Shown one piece after another: positions 42,826 through 57,381 of a stretch of DNA of 64,000 bases. Positions within the stretch are counted from its first letter, which is position 1; every line of letters begins with the position of its first letter. The notes beneath the pieces were generated by a model. The model had not been told where the DNA came from. It did no database searches and saw only the letters and a program-made list of their open reading frames with translations. The DNA is taken from NCBI GenBank assembly GCA_964035545.1, contig OZ037766.1, positions 32,061,773 through 32,125,772 on the forward strand. Direction: 5' to 3'. The position numbers were made by a program, and so were the translations under genes. This DNA is from Bugula neritina (taxonomy: Eukaryota > Bryozoa > Gymnolaemata > Cheilostomatida > Bugulidae).

Positions 42826-45800
42826 TCGTATATATTTATTTACTTAGGTAAAATGGGTAAAATAAGTCAGTGGTCATAGACAGAGTCAATATACGTAATG
42901 ACATTAGCCAATGATTCTGACTGTATAAATCAGCCAATGAAACTGCATGTATAACTTAGCCAATAAGGAGTATTGTCTCACCATATGCCCAGCCGTACAC
43001 CAGAACCTCAGCAAAGCCAATCAGAACCAACGACCATCCTGAATAGTAGTTTATAAGCTCCTCCCAATATATTCCTGCCTGTGACATTGCAGTGCAGGTG
43101 GTTAGACAGTGAGAAATATTATACAGTGACACATCACATGCAGGTGGTCTGGGAATATATATATAAATTGATTTTTCACAACATTGAAATTGTTATTACA
43201 CAATATGTTGAAACTAAATGTCCTATTTACACGAATGTTGTGTAGCGATTGTTGTTGTGCACTAACATCACACATCGTACTAGGAGTTGTGTACTCACAT
43301 CACACGTCATATTGAGAGTTATGATGAACATGACAAGGCAGATAACTCCACTGATGACTGGTTTATAGTTTCCCAACTTCGGTTTGCTGTCCACGACGGT
43401 TGTGATCATCACCTCTATCCCAGCAAACTATAAAACATCATTTGCACACTAGCTGTATCATCTACACTAATTACTCTATATAAATATGACACTTATTTGT
43501 TAGACCTCATTGCACTGATCACACTATATTCATCTAGCTTCATTATAACAGTAATAAAATGCGTAATAGCTGGACGCCCATCTAGTATCACATGATAGCA
43601 GCTACCCTAATAGTCATATGCAATGAAAAGACAACTCTAGAATCTTCCAGGAAAACATCATCCTGCCACAGTTAGTAGTTAGTCTATATTGTATAATCTC
43701 TTTAGGATCACATGATGTGGACTCCATGCACTGGCCTCGTGCGGGAAATCTGTCCAGGTTGAAATGTTGTTTTTTCAACAGTGCACTTAGTATGCTATAT
43801 ATTATATTATATTAGTATATATTATTTATTCTAAACAGATTGAGCAAATCTTCTACAGGCAATATCAGTGAAAGTGAGTTGAACATAAAATATATTTAGA
43901 ATGCTTTATCTAGTGCTTGAGATCTTCGAATCTTCAATATATAACATCAATAAACTATGAGATATAATAGCTATATAATAGATTATATAATGTGTCATAG
44001 ACAACAACTATATATAAAATATAATTTTATATGTAGTAGATAGTAATTACATAATATACCATTTAATATGTGATAGATAATAACTATATAATAGACAGTT
44101 TTTATTTAATATAATATAGTAGTTATATATTAGAGAGGAATTATATATTAGAAAATAGTTATTAATATATTGCTATAGTTATTAATAGATTGTTAGAGTT
44201 ATTAATATATTGTTATAGTTATTAATAGATTGTTAGAGTTATTAATAGATTGTTATAGTTATTAATATATTGTTATAGTTATTAATAGACTGTTAGAGTT
44301 ATTAATAGATTATTATAGTTATTAATATATTGCTATAGTTATTAATAGTAACCTTACCTGACTATCCAGTCCCAAAGTGAGGATCATGAAGAAGAATATG
44401 ATGGACCAGAAAGGCGGGGCGGGCATTTTAGACACCACCTCAGGGTAAGCTATGAAAGCTAAAGCTGATCCTGTAACAAGAGAAGATAACTTATAATCAG
44501 TTATATCTTCCCATATACTCTTTCTATTAATGTGAAAATCTGGTGAAGCTAAACTCAGAAAAAGAGTTTAAAAGATGTCAGTTTTTGTTATTACTTGTAA
44601 ATTGTGTGGATTATAACTTCACTCACCAGAAGTTACTACATCTGGCACCTCCTTTCCAATTTGCTTAGCCATGAATCCAAGGATTGCAAAAATAGGAAAA
44701 CCAGCTAAAATACTGGTGAAGCAATTCCCGAGAGAAACTATCAGAGTATCCCTGCAAGCAATAGAAACAGTTCAAAGCTATCATTATGATACGATGCTTA
44801 CTGTTCAGCAATAGACTGTAGACAGGGGGTTAAATGAGTGAGGACTGTAAGCAGGGGGTTGAAGGAATGTAGTAATTTTGGGACATTTAAAACTTGGTTA
44901 TTGTAACAATATTTTCAATGCTATTTCTGCAAGCTATCAAGTGATAAAAATACATACATACAGCCTCAAAAATTTTGATGATTGCTTTGTGTTTAATAAT
45001 GATTTTATATCTTAAACAATATTTCTAGAATTAACTAGATAAAAAGAATGGAAGATTTCAATCCTCCCACTTTCCCCAGATGTCTTCTGGTTACAGAACA
45101 ATCTTCCTCACCTGAGTATGTTGTTATTAAACTGATTGTAACTTGCATACGTCATCAGACCACCCATACCTACTGACAGCGAGAAAAAGATTTGACCGGC
45201 AGCGTCTACCCAGATCTACAAAAGGAGTCAAGAGATAATGCTGCCGGCACAGCAGTGCATGTATTATGGTAATAATGCTGTTAACACAGTGGTGTATGTA
45301 TTATGGCAATAGAGCTTGTGACCCAGTGGTGTATGTATTATGGTAATGAGGCTGCTAACACAGTTTTCTGCTCAAAAATAAAGTCTTGTATCTATTCAAT
45401 ACAAGTCATATATCCCTAGTGATTCAAGAGCTTAGTCTACTATTACAACCAACCTTCTTTTACATGGCATGTATTTAGAAGGTGATAGCACTAAAAAGGT
45501 TGCTAGAGATACTATAAATACATATTCTGGTTTAAGATAAACTGCATTTCGGGTGGGTTGACACCCGTCCCTTACCTCTGGAGTTCCCAACTTAGTGAAG
45601 TTTGGTGTAAGATAGAACTTCACGCCTTCTTTTGCTCCATCTAATGTGGCTCCATATATTAGAAGGATTATTATAATAACGTATGGGAAAGTTGCAGTGA
45701 AATACACAACCTTTCCAGATGTTTTGATTCCTGGCAGAGAAAATAATCCCGAGATTAAAAATTCAATATAAGCAATGAAAAATACTAAATGCAATACAGA

Positions 45801-48800
45801 AAAAAAATTTAATAAAATTTTGCTTGAATATTTTAAAGAAAAAACATATTAGGACTTTTATGACGCTGTTGAAAATCTAGAAATTTGCAAATTTAAAAAG
45901 TTAAAATGCAAAGTAATTTAACTGCAACAAAAAACATTATTCTAATTAGCTCTAAATGATTATAAACTTATATGATGGGGAAACTAGCTTACTAAATATC
46001 TTGATATATATTAACAGCATCAGTTTTACCTTTAAGCATGCACAAGTAGACAACAATCCAGGAAAAGAGTAGAGTGAGAGTTATGTCCCATTTGGGGGCA
46101 CCAACATCCTCCATGGGTCTCATTACACCAGTGTTGTACCCGTCTTCATCCACATAGTTCTGTTTGTACATCTTCTGGCTATAGCAGATGGAGTATAGCA
46201 GTGTACTTGCTGAAGGAAGCTTTTACAATGATGTAACAAGCAAGTATATTTAATTCCTATATATATTGATATATTATTAATATAATATTAAATCATGCAT
46301 ATGATATAATACATGACATTATAATATAATATTTTATAACAATATTATATATTACTATAATATAATATTGTATACATGGTATATAATATAATGTATAATA
46401 TTATATTATATCAATATAATATAACATTATGTATATAATATTATATATAAACATGATATAATATTATATATAATATGGTATATAATATAATAAAATATTT
46501 AATACAATATAGTGTATATAATATAATATTATATTATATTCATACAATATTATAATGATGTATGGTTATACATGATCTATGTAAACACTTTAGCTTAACA
46601 TACAGAATATAAAATAAGATACGTCATGCCTTTTCTCTGTTTCTAAGACTATTAGACTGAGAATCTACCGGTTTATCTAGGCTAAAAGAAACGGAGGGTA
46701 AATATAATGCCCTTACTTGAAGAACTCTTCTGCAGCCGGAATTTTACTCTCATCTGGTAGAGTGCGTTTTTTGCCAGCTATTGTGTCGTTGAATTCCTCG
46801 ATGAATTTACCCAGAGCTACTACGCTGGCATTGTAACACTCTCTGAATAGATAAACAGCCCCAGTGGACGTCCCATTAGAATACTGCTCACACTCTATCT
46901 CTGCAGTGTTGTCAAAACATACTACAAAGATAAATCATATAAATAAAAATGAAAAAACGATAAATAGATATTAAGACAAACTAAAAAGATGCAAATATTA
47001 ATAATATTTTAATCAGACAAGAGCTTATTGTGCCCTTAGCTTATAAATTGATTAGAAAACATTAGTATAATATGCTTGTGTATCTAGTGATCCTTTTATT
47101 TATAAACTTGTAATATATATTCACAATATATTGACAGTATATAGGTAAAAAAGTTCATTAATAGAGCTTATTGTCATTTTTAGCTGAAGAAAATGCTTTG
47201 GTGCAGTTTCAATAGTAATTCCTGGAAAACAGAGTGAACTTTTATTAATAAAGAAATGAACTTTTGCTTTTCGTGAGTAACAGTGAAGTTTAAACTTAGA
47301 GGTTTAAAAAGCCCTTCTTTGACGTGACTAGATGAATCGACTAGGAATTCATGTTCATACACATTCAATACTATACAAGTTATAGCACTTGTTATAGCAC
47401 ACTGTAGCCAACAATAACAGTACAAAGTATCTCAACATTTCACAAATTATTTTCTTCTGTGAAATACTAGATTTTTAAACTGTTTGATTAGTGCCTGCTA
47501 AGTTTACAGCTTGCTGCATATAATATTTCCTATTCAAGTGCAGTAACTGGAAAATTTTATTAACCTAAGTTCTTCTTAATGAATTGTAGTTTGGGTTGTG
47601 GGTTAAAACTCCAGCAATAGAATATAACTTCCTTTGCAACAGAAAGCTGTTTGTTATACTTGAAGACATACAGGCACTGTTTAAGTTGAAGCTATGAGCA
47701 GTGCCACCATATTTCTAGAGCTGACGTCACAGTCACGTGACAAACATAACTGTTTCAGGTGTTAGAAGAATGCGATGAATGACCAGTGAGGGGTTATTTA
47801 AGTGCAACAGCTGTAAGAATTCTATAACTGCAAAACTAAACAGTAAGGAGGGGGAGGGGGCGCGCTTAGTAAACCTACCTTTTTGCGCAACCCACCTTGG
47901 GTTTCAAGCTAAGACTATCTGACAGAATACAGGATTACTAGACCTATTGCATGTCATATAATAGTCATCATAGAGAAATCAATCAAGCTTATCTTCACTT
48001 TTATTCTCTTGCCTGGAATTTTCAACTCAATGAGATAATTTATGGTTTGACAATTTTTCGGATAATTGTGTAACTTTCAGGTGCGTCAATGTAGTTGAAA
48101 GTAAGTAACAAGAAGCCATGTTTACCAACAGCTGAATATTCAAGTCCATTTCCAAGCATCATTTCTTTATGATAATACTTACAGACTGCAACTACTTAAC
48201 TTGCCTAGAGACTAAAGTTATATATTCTTTATATAATTGCCCGATTTAGCTCCTGCCCTTATAATTTGTTAGTTACAATTATTTCTCTAACCACCCGCCA
48301 GGATGCAAGTTGACAGCTTAAACAATAAGTCAGCATTGCTATTGTTGCTATTGTTGCATAAGTATTGGCAGCATGACTAGCAGCTAAATTACCAACACAT
48401 TAAAATACAATAACAATAATACTCAATTATATACTGAAAAGGAATTTTCAACAATATTATGAGATATTATATAACCCAAAGCAGCACCATGGCAGCTAAA
48501 TGCTTGTTGCCATAGCAATTAGATGCTTATTGTCATAATAATAATAGTGTTGCTATTTATAGCTTGTATTTCTGCAAACTCACGCTGACTTCAGCATATG
48601 CAGACTTCAACTCCATGAGGTTGCTCATTTCAATAATATGTTAAATTTCAATTAAATATACCTGAAGAGAAATATATAATCTCCTTAAAAGTGAATTTGG
48701 TGACAATTTGAATTTGGTTGTCTCAACTCACTTTGCAGAACAAAGAATCCAACGAAAATTTCTGTTTAATTCACTTCTTTAAAATCATAAGATTCAATTC

Positions 48801-51800
48801 TGTGTATAACAATTCATACTCCATCATTGCTTCAGACTTTCATATTGTGTTCAATGCTATACTACACTACTGTGTTATACTCCACCCCTGTGCTATACTC
48901 CACCCCTGTGTTATGTTCCACCCCTGTGCTATACTACACCACTGTGCTATACTACACTCCTGTGCTATACTACACCCCTGTGCTATGCTACACCACTGTG
49001 CTATGCTCCACCCCTGTGCTATACTACACCACTGTGCTATATTCCATCTCTGTGTCAGTACCACTAATTTAAGAAGCTTAGTACCTCTAGTATTACTTCT
49101 TGAAAGAGTGATACTGTTTACAGTGGTGAGAGTTATTAGTGGTACTAACTTACACTACCACAACCAATACAATGTCTATACAGTTGTGTGGCAAGATGAT
49201 GGAGAGAAACAACTTATACTCACAATCACTGTTCCACTTCTGGTCGCAGCCGACCCAAGGCAGGGAGGAGGTGAAGGAACTGAACATGTAGTAGAGTGCC
49301 CAGGTGATGACTACATTGTAGTACAGAGAACTGAAGAAAGATATGGCTATCATACCAACGCCAAGACCTACAAGCAGAGTGGATCATGTGACATGTGTCA
49401 GTATACAGCATATGTCATGTGACATGTGTCAGTATGCATGTGGCATGTGACATGTGACATATGTCAGTGTGCATGTGACATGTGCACTCGATGTGTCATG
49501 TGACATATGTCAGTATGCATGTGGCAAGTGACATTTGTCATGTGACATGTAATGTTTAACAGTGTGCATGTGACATGTGCACTCGATGTGTCATGTGACA
49601 TATGTCAGTATGCATGTGGCAAGTGACATTTGTCATGTGACATGTAATGTTTAACAGTGTGCATGTGACATGTGCACTCGATGTGTCATGTGACATATGT
49701 CAGTATGCATGTGGCAAGTGACATTTGTCATGTGACATGTAATGTTTAACAGTGTGCATGTGACATGTTTCCTGTGATCATATGGCATGTGTCATGTCAC
49801 ATGTGACAGGTGATTATGTAACATGTGTCTTGTGACGTGTGACATGTGCAGCAACTTAGCCTTTTACCTTTTACATTGGAATAGAAGGGAAACAGAATAT
49901 ATAAAAAGTAATTAAGATATTTCATTTATGATCAACAAACCAGAGTGAGTCATGTGACAAACATTTTGATGAAGCTTTGTGAAATTATTACTTGGCATAA
50001 CTACAATATTATATTTTGGTGTTGAATATAATACAGCAGCCCAGCTAAATAAAAATAAAGCCAATATAATGCATATAAACATAACATGCTGACACATAGC
50101 AATATCAACTTGCTGATATTAAAATTTATTTGGTGATAAAAGACTTTGCCTGTTCTTGCAAGTTTAGCAAATTCTCTTTAAACTTCATTTTTTTAAGAAA
50201 TTCAAAATGAAATTATTCAATTCATGACTTCAGCCAAGAAAGACTCACTTCATAGCTGTGACTTTTTATGATACATGATTGAATAGAAGCTATTTATCAA
50301 TTTAGTTCCTTTGGTTAGCATTTGGACTGCAGCATTAATAAATTTACTAAATTAGTTGTAACTTGAAGCACGTTGACATAACATGCTTATCTAGGCAGTC
50401 ATCTGCAGGCAGGGTATAAATTGGTGTTAAGTTTCTGTTTAAACAGTCTTTTCAACAGGCGAATTTGCAGCCAAATAAACTCTTTACAAAATCACAAACT
50501 AAGCCCGTGACTTATTAACTAAGAATTTCCTGTTGGTTGTTTATAAAAGGGTTGCTAGGATACAGCTAAATTATGCAACAGGGTGATTTATCTCTCTTCT
50601 AGATTAACTCCATTGAATTATGAAGTTAAAATTAAATCAACAAGATTTACATTTTTGGTCATACATTTTATATGGAAATGTAAAACTTGCTCTAAGAGCT
50701 ATTTATATCTTTTTCAAATTTAATTCTGAAATTCATGTGGCTACAAAATTTGCATTTCTTTTTTATGTAACTTTGATGCTGTAATATTTGCCTATTAATT
50801 CCTATATCAAATTGTATATAAGGTCAAAAACAAAATTAAACATAATACCATGGTGAAATATTTTAGATAGGGAAAAACTACCGTCCCAGTGATTTCATTA
50901 ATTTTGTCATCTCTATATTTAAAACACTGGCACATACCTTTAAAGATCGGCGACAACTCAAAGAGCTTATTTGGCCCAACGCCACCGTATTGTCCCAAGA
51001 TAACCTCCATGAAGAAAATAGGTAGCCCGGCAAACGCCAACATTATAAAATATGGGATGAGAAAAGCACCTGCAAAAAAATTTAAAAAAAATTCCAATTA
51101 CTGGTATTAATCTACAAGTGAAATATGTGTGGCTATAAATTGACAGCTCATAGTAGCTTCAATGGTTGCTGAGTGGAAAGCTTCGTTTACAGCAGATCTG
51201 GAATGATATTTATCAAGTGAGTGAATCCAGTGATGGTTAAATACCTTTTCACTGACACATGCCTTTGAACTGTAACAAATTTGAACTTAACAGCTCCATA
51301 AACTTTATTTATGAGGTGAATTAATAGACTTATGGTTAATGAAAATGCTCTATATAATAGCAGACTGGTGTTCTGAACAAGCCTCTGATGTAACCTTGCA
51401 ACTAAGATCACAGCTTCAGTTGCAGCCTGCAGGAAAATTCTTTCACCAATTTAACTAATTTATTATAGCAATTTATCAAGTGGGAAATTGATTTTGAATT
51501 TCTGATTTTATTTTTAAATGCCAACATTACAAAAGTTCACGGCATGCCTTCATGTTGTTGAATACAAACAAAGCTATTTTAGTTGAAAGTTTTCTCTACC
51601 CCCAGCAGTGAAATAAGACTATATTGAAATTCGAGCGAAACTGCTTAGTTTAACTGAGCTTCAGTTAAAATATCCCCCTTCCCAACAAATGGTGACTCAT
51701 CGCACATGCTACGCGGTGATTCAATTTTATAAATAATATAATGCTAACTAGTGTATTTAGCTATAATCAAAGAACTTTTGTGAATATTTTAAGACAACTC

Positions 51801-54227
51801 ATTGGCTTAAGCAACATTTGTATAATTAGAACATGTTCTGCACACCCAATGTGAATCAATATGATAAAAGTTCTGTTCATGACAGACTGTGTTTAAAAGG
51901 TCAGCATTTACAGAAAACAAAGTGGCTCTGTAATATAAAATCTGTCCAACAGCTGAAGGAAATCAATAATGAATGCTTTTCTGTAATTTTAGATAGAATT
52001 ATGATTCTGCAAGGTTTTAAAGAGTTATTGCAAACTTATGTTTTCAAAACTTATATAATACAAAACAACTAGTAATGGGAAAACTCGTTTCTTATTACCT
52101 CTCGGTTTCAGTAGGTAACAAACAACATTAACATAGACAAAGTTGTTGACGCTCTAACAAAACGTAATTCTCAGTTTCTAGGTCAATAAAGTCAGCTACA
52201 ACAAAATTACTTTGTGTGCTGTAATTGGATGAAGTGCGAGTTGTAACTATGTAGAAAGTGATTGGGTATTGTGTGACTGTAGAGAGTGACTGAGAAAAGA
52301 GTGACTGAAATGAAGGTATAAGTACACATTTTGATTTGCGTGGTATAAAAGAATTTTTGTGTGGGTGTGTTTGCTACAAAAAATTCTCTAAATTAATGCA
52401 TTAAAATAAATTATTTTGTCCAAATGACTTTTTTGCATTCATGAAGTTCAGATCCACTACTCCTTGTAACACTTTATACTCTAGATAGCTATTAGCTAAT
52501 TTTGTAACTGCTTCTTTACAAAATTGACTAGTAGAATATCTACTTGCATTGAACCTAGTTTTGAATGACGGCAGTGAATTCTTGTATTTTCAGAATGGGT
52601 TTCATATTAGCGCAAAGTTAGCCATCATCTCCATTGACCACTTGACAGTCATCAGTATCACTTACTGCAGCATTATGATGGTTATTTGCACTTAAAACTA
52701 TGCATGGCCTATAATACACTTTTATATTACATTATTATTCATATATTTAATATACAATGTAATATATAGAGGCACTGCAGGTGCAGAATTACATATTTTC
52801 CAAATAATGCCAGTATGAGCAAATATTTGCACATTTAGCGTAAGAACCAATGCACATATGAAGTCGTGCTCTAAACTAAAAGTTAAAAGCCCAAGCTAAC
52901 AAATCTAGTGGAAGTGTTTTTTTGATATTCGACCAACCATGAAATACCAACCTTTACGGGAGTGCAAGAACCCTGGGAGATGGTTTCAAATCTAGAAATA
53001 CTTTTTTTACTTGTCCAATTTTAAGTTTGACTAGTGTTGTCTTCATTAAGTTAAACCCAAACTTATCAAGAAGTCAACACAGTATTACTTAAAGTGGGAT
53101 CATGGGATAACAGATGGGAAATATATAAGTGTAAAACTACGCGACATTTGGTTATTAAGGGGTCTTCAAACTGTCTTTATTAATTATTTACAATATTTCT
53201 AAGTTTAAACTTTAAAGCTCTCTCTCCTTATTTGATATGCCAAAAGAAACCATATATAGCAAAGTGTTGAAGCAAAGTCTATGACTTAACTATCTATATT
53301 TTAATACCATATCTTACTGTCATTATGAGAATCCCTCTCTTATAAACCTGTTCTACAAATACTACTAGCAATAGTTACTAATATAACGGCCCCACCTCCT
53401 CCATTTTTCCAGCACATCCAGGGGAATCTCCAGACGTTACCAAGACCGACAGCGTAACCGAGAGCCGACAGAACAAATTCGGCAGCACTGCCCCATTTCC
53501 CTCTGTCGTTCTCCTTACTCTCATCACCTTCCTGGTCGCTGGGTTCAACTTTGCTTTCGGAGGCAGGTTTCTAAGGGGTTTATGTGACATGGAATAAGTA
53601 TAATGCACTGACACCATATGCAAAGTGTCTGTTGATTAACATCATGCTGCCTTTAGTTCCAGTAAAATGTCAGCATTGGTATAGTATTTTTATATCAATA
53701 ATTTAGCTCCTAAAATTGGATTCTTAGACCATTCTATAAATGATTTGAGTTCTGTTCTAGTAAGAGCAGATAAACAACAGGCATCTCTAATATTATTCAA
53801 AGTAATTTATTTTGCATCTGTAACAAAATAGGTTCAATTATGAATTAACTGTAGAAATATTTATTGGACAACTGCCTCACTCCATTAGAGGCTGAACCAA
53901 CATAATTATTTAATTATTCCTATCCTAAAGCAAATCAGCTGATCAATGGGTCTCGTGCAAATCTGTTAGCTTAGGCCTTAGGGTTTTCAAACTTGCAACA
54001 AAATTGTACCATAAACTTTAAGTCATGAAACATAAAATAACATACAAAGCCAAAGTCTATAATTATTGCAACTAAAAGTGAAAGTAAATACAGTGAAGAT
54101 AGTAGCTAGAATAATGTTACAGATACCACATCACCTTCTCTACTATATCATCATCAAAGTCTCCAAATAAGGACTTGAGAAATCTTTGACAGAATGGTAG
54201 TTTCTTCTCTCCTTCACTGTCAGCCAT
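41302..54227 (-). CDS. SLC6-family Na+/Cl- -dependent transporter, amino-acid-like
   Basis: Fifteen exons (minus): 54227-54135, 53570-53396, 51069-50938, 49367-49224, 46921-46717, 46178-46030, 45730-45576, 45215-45112, 44751-44627, 44470-44358, 43427-43299, 43078-42982, 42730-42618, 42203-42015, 41469-41302. All junctions agree in phase; 2091 bases, 696 aa. Twelve membrane segments of the neurotransmitter:sodium symporter fold are visible: TM1 [13 protein letters not shown] with NGGG, TM2 [16 protein letters not shown], a long second extracellular loop with Cys pair and NGT, NAS and NDT glycosylation sites, TM6 [18 protein letters not shown]7 [10 protein letters not shown]8 [14 protein letters not shown]. 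Gly, not Asp, in the TM1 unwound region (AVGLGN, as in LeuT) argues against a monoamine substrate and for a zwitterionic amino acid. Asp-Ser in TM8 fits the second sodium site and Gln and Ser in TM6 the chloride site. The FPW-C-W before NGGG is unusual; Tyr is usual at both positions. Exact substrate unknown. Confidence 0.93.
42747..42826. repeat. TA dinucleotide microsatellite
   Basis: Uninterrupted (TA)n just upstream (minus sense) of the SLC6 exon at 42730-42618, about 20 bases from its acceptor. Confidence 0.95.
44150..44350. repeat. 20-bp minisatellite (attaatagattgttagagtt)
   Basis: About ten copies alternating between ttaatagattgttagag and ttaatatattgttatag forms. It starts almost at the donor of the SLC6 exon 44470-44358. 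Confidence 0.9.
45233..45365. repeat. ~34-bp degenerate tandem repeat
   Basis: Three to four copies around gtgtatgtattatggtaata with GCTG and CACAG segments, in the SLC6 intron between 45576 and 45215. Confidence 0.75.
46240..46560. repeat. Low-complexity TATAA-rich intronic tract
   Basis: Dense AT tract of ataatatt/tataatata units within the SLC6 intron between 46717 and 46178. Confidence 0.75.
48858..49050. repeat. 18-bp minisatellite (tgtgctatactccacccc)
   Basis: About ten copies in the SLC6 intron just downstream (minus sense) of exon 49367-49224. Because 18 is a multiple of three, open frames run through it on both strands; none is a gene. Confidence 0.92.
49390..49850. repeat. 95-bp higher-order repeat built of CATGTGACATG elements
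   Basis: Three consecutive 95-bp copies start at 49486, 49581 and 49676, flanked by shorter related pieces. Each contains several near-palindromic tcatgtgacatgt cores. It lies in the SLC6 intron, within about 30 bases of the acceptor of exon 49367-49224. Confidence 0.92.
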
Positions 54228-55405
54228 TTTGGTCAGCAACTAACGCTTAGTTTATGCAACTGACGCAAGAGAATGAAGCTGTATGACTGATCCAGGTCCC
54301 ACAAATACAGCTTCTATTGCATAAGCAACGTAAGTGCTGCTTAAAGCACACAAAAGGACTTTGAGAGTTACAAAAGATTAATGAGGTCTGAGTTGCAATG
54401 AGAAGAAAGGATCAATTCATTGTCATATGGAATTGCAGAGCATGACTGTTGACTGTAATCCAGGGGTGGATTAACACCACCCCTTCTTTAGCTTTCAAGA
54501 AAAACCACTGTTTAGGTTGCCATTGGCCGTAACTATGGAAACACAAACCATATGTTGATGTGTTACCAGTCACAAACAATCCTTTCCTTTAATTGGTAGA
54601 TATTTCAGATTAAAATGCCAATTAACATATCCATCAGCCTGTTATGACTTCTGGGATATATATTATTAGGTTAGTTAAAATTTTTTTGGCTAATGATATA
54701 TCCGATGATTAAGAAGACCTACGACTGTCGTGAGAGGTACTAGCATCAGGAGCTATTTTAATATCCATTTTATAAATTATGCCATTTTCTCCAGATAATT
54801 TACTATTTTGCTAATGTTAGGTGATTGCTAAACTGTTGGTATTTTAGTGCCTAGTTGCTTGCATTATTTTCTACACTCTGAATTTTTGATAAAAATTATC
54901 ATTTATTATATTGAAGAAGTAAAGCATGATATAATTAAAAGCCTGAAACATTGTAGCCTAATACCAGAATGACCAACTAAGCCAGAAAAATATTTAGCTA
55001 GACGTTACATGAATACCGTTGAAGTATATTGTATATGTATATTGCATATAATATGTATATGCTTGAAAACTATTGCTTTCAGAATTTATTATGAGAACTT
55101 GTTTTAGAATTATACACTAACAATAGAAAACCTGTCTGGGTAACTTCAAACTTATCATCAGTAAATTTATATTCAAAGTTGTTTGCTCTTGGTAATGCTA
55201 TACTTTTATATCATTGGCGAGTTTCTTCATTTTGAAATGGCACACTGTTTCAAAACCCGGCGATATTTCAATAGCTAAAAATGCAACTTTCTTCTACTCG
55301 GTACTTGATGCTTTAAAAATCTAATGAGCGCTCAACGTGATAAATAGGCGAAACTTTCAAAGTTTAACCTGCCTATTTTAATGTGTTTGTTCATATATAA
55401 TCATA
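54228..55405. promoter_or_regulatory. Divergent promoter region between SLC6 and FIP1 genes
   Basis: The two genes start head to head, with 1178 bases between their ATGs. Both 5' UTRs and both promoters must lie here unless there are non-coding first exons elsewhere. I see no unambiguous core promoter element. Confidence 0.5.
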
Positions 55406-57298
55406 ATGACAACTTTAGCAGGAAATACAACGGCAGATGCTTCTCTTTCCAAACCAGACGTTGATGATGAAAGCTGGCTTTATGGAGGTATAAAATTACA
55501 ATAAATGTCCCAGTCTGAGTCAAGTGATGTTTTAATTTTAATTTTAGTTTGACTAATGTCGGATTTAAAATGGTTAAATGACCATTATAAATAAAATTAT
55601 ATTACTATTACTATAAGTATAGGTATAACTATAAGTATTATAATTTTTTACTATTAAGTAATAAGTATTAAAGTAAATTGGTCATTTACTCACAGTCACA
55701 GTGACAGTGAGACTGGGTGTGACACTCACTTGATTTATTTTTAGTCATTCTAATTCTTTTAGTTTTCACTCCGACATTCATTCATCATTGTGATACGGAT
55801 AGTGATGCTGATTGTGGTTTTTTATTTTCAAATCATTATCATTATGATTGTCACTTCTAAGTTCAAATTTTAATTTAAGACTCAAGTCACAAGTGCTCCT
55901 TTTAAAAATAGAAACCCAAATTAAAATTAAATTCAAAATGAAAATTTTAATTTAAATTCAAATTGAATTATTCATGTTCATCTTGTCATGTAATCAGCAG
56001 TAAAGGTAATTGTAGGTGTCGCAAAATCTGTGACATTTACTTTCAGCCTTACAGTTACTGTACTGTTCATGTTGACGAAGTGAGAGTAAATGTTGGACTT
56101 GTCACTATTATGAATAAGAAACAATATTGGAGGTTAGAAGTGGTCCAGTGTTATTCATATTATAACTATGAGTATGAATATGTCTTCTAGATTCAGTGCA
56201 AGCTTAAGGCTAATATAAGTTTAAGCAATAAAACTGAAATATAAATATGTAATTAAAACTATTATACTTGGTACAGTAATACTAATGATTGTGTTGATAA
56301 TACTAATACTAATAAATTTAGATACTCTCTGTAAATTACTGTATTAGTAATTCATACTTGCTATATGGTGAGCATGCCAGTATAACTATAAGAGTAAAAG
56401 TAAGTATTATTTTGATTTTGATGGTAACTGTTCGTTGTTGTTACCATGAAATTTGAAAGCTGAACAAAATATTTCTCATGCAGTGTCATTAGGCTTAATT
56501 GCAGAGTTATATTTACTGTGGTAGTTCAATTCAGTCTAAGGTTCAGCTTAGTTTAATTATTACGATTAGTATTAGTTGTATACTTGATCATAAATTTAGG
56601 TCTACAAAGACTTAAGTTAAGACTTGTGAAAGAGATAGTATAACGCTAGCTTTATTGTTGATATTATTAGTAGTGCTACATTTGACACTAGCATAGAGTC
56701 ACTGCTTTACCTACAGTCACAATTGACTTAGTCATGAGGTTTCTTTGTCCTTCTTAGTGTCACTGTATGGTGGTAGCACCAAAGGCAAAGTTTCAGAGAA
56801 AAGAAATAAATTGCTTGTAAATATATGCTTAGATCTGGTTTGTTGTACTATAAACACTAAATTTTAATCTCAAAATATCAAAATTTTGTTTCTTTTAGAT
56901 CCCCTTTCAGTCTTTCCTGCATTCTATTTGTACTCAACATGTCTGTGAGCTGTAAGACAATAAGTTTGTTGATACTAATTCTGTTTGTCCTTTAGAATCG
57001 GAGGAGAAAGAGGAGAGTAGTGTTTCCCAGCCAGCCGCTACACCCCACACCGGGCCAGCAGTAGCTAGTGAGAGTGAGCCCGTTGCCGATGTACCCGCTG
57101 CTGATACACCTGCTGCCGTTGTGGAAGGGGGTGACGAGAGAGAAGCCGGAGAGCTGGATGACGACTGTGACACTGCCTCGGGTACGAAGGAGACCGAAAG
57201 TGGTCAGATAGAAGACGACTCTGACGAAGAGGACGATGACGTGCAGATCACTATCGGGGATATTAAAACCGGGGCTCAGTGAGTGCATTCTTCCAGCT

Positions 57299-57381
<83 letters not shown>

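Noticed and set aside
48718-49422. 234-codon plus-strand frame
   Set aside because: Runs through an 18-bp repeat and the antisense of an SLC6 exon; no own support.
51833-52072. 79-codon plus-strand frame
   Set aside because: Lies inside an SLC6 intron, with no splice sites, domain or composition signal.
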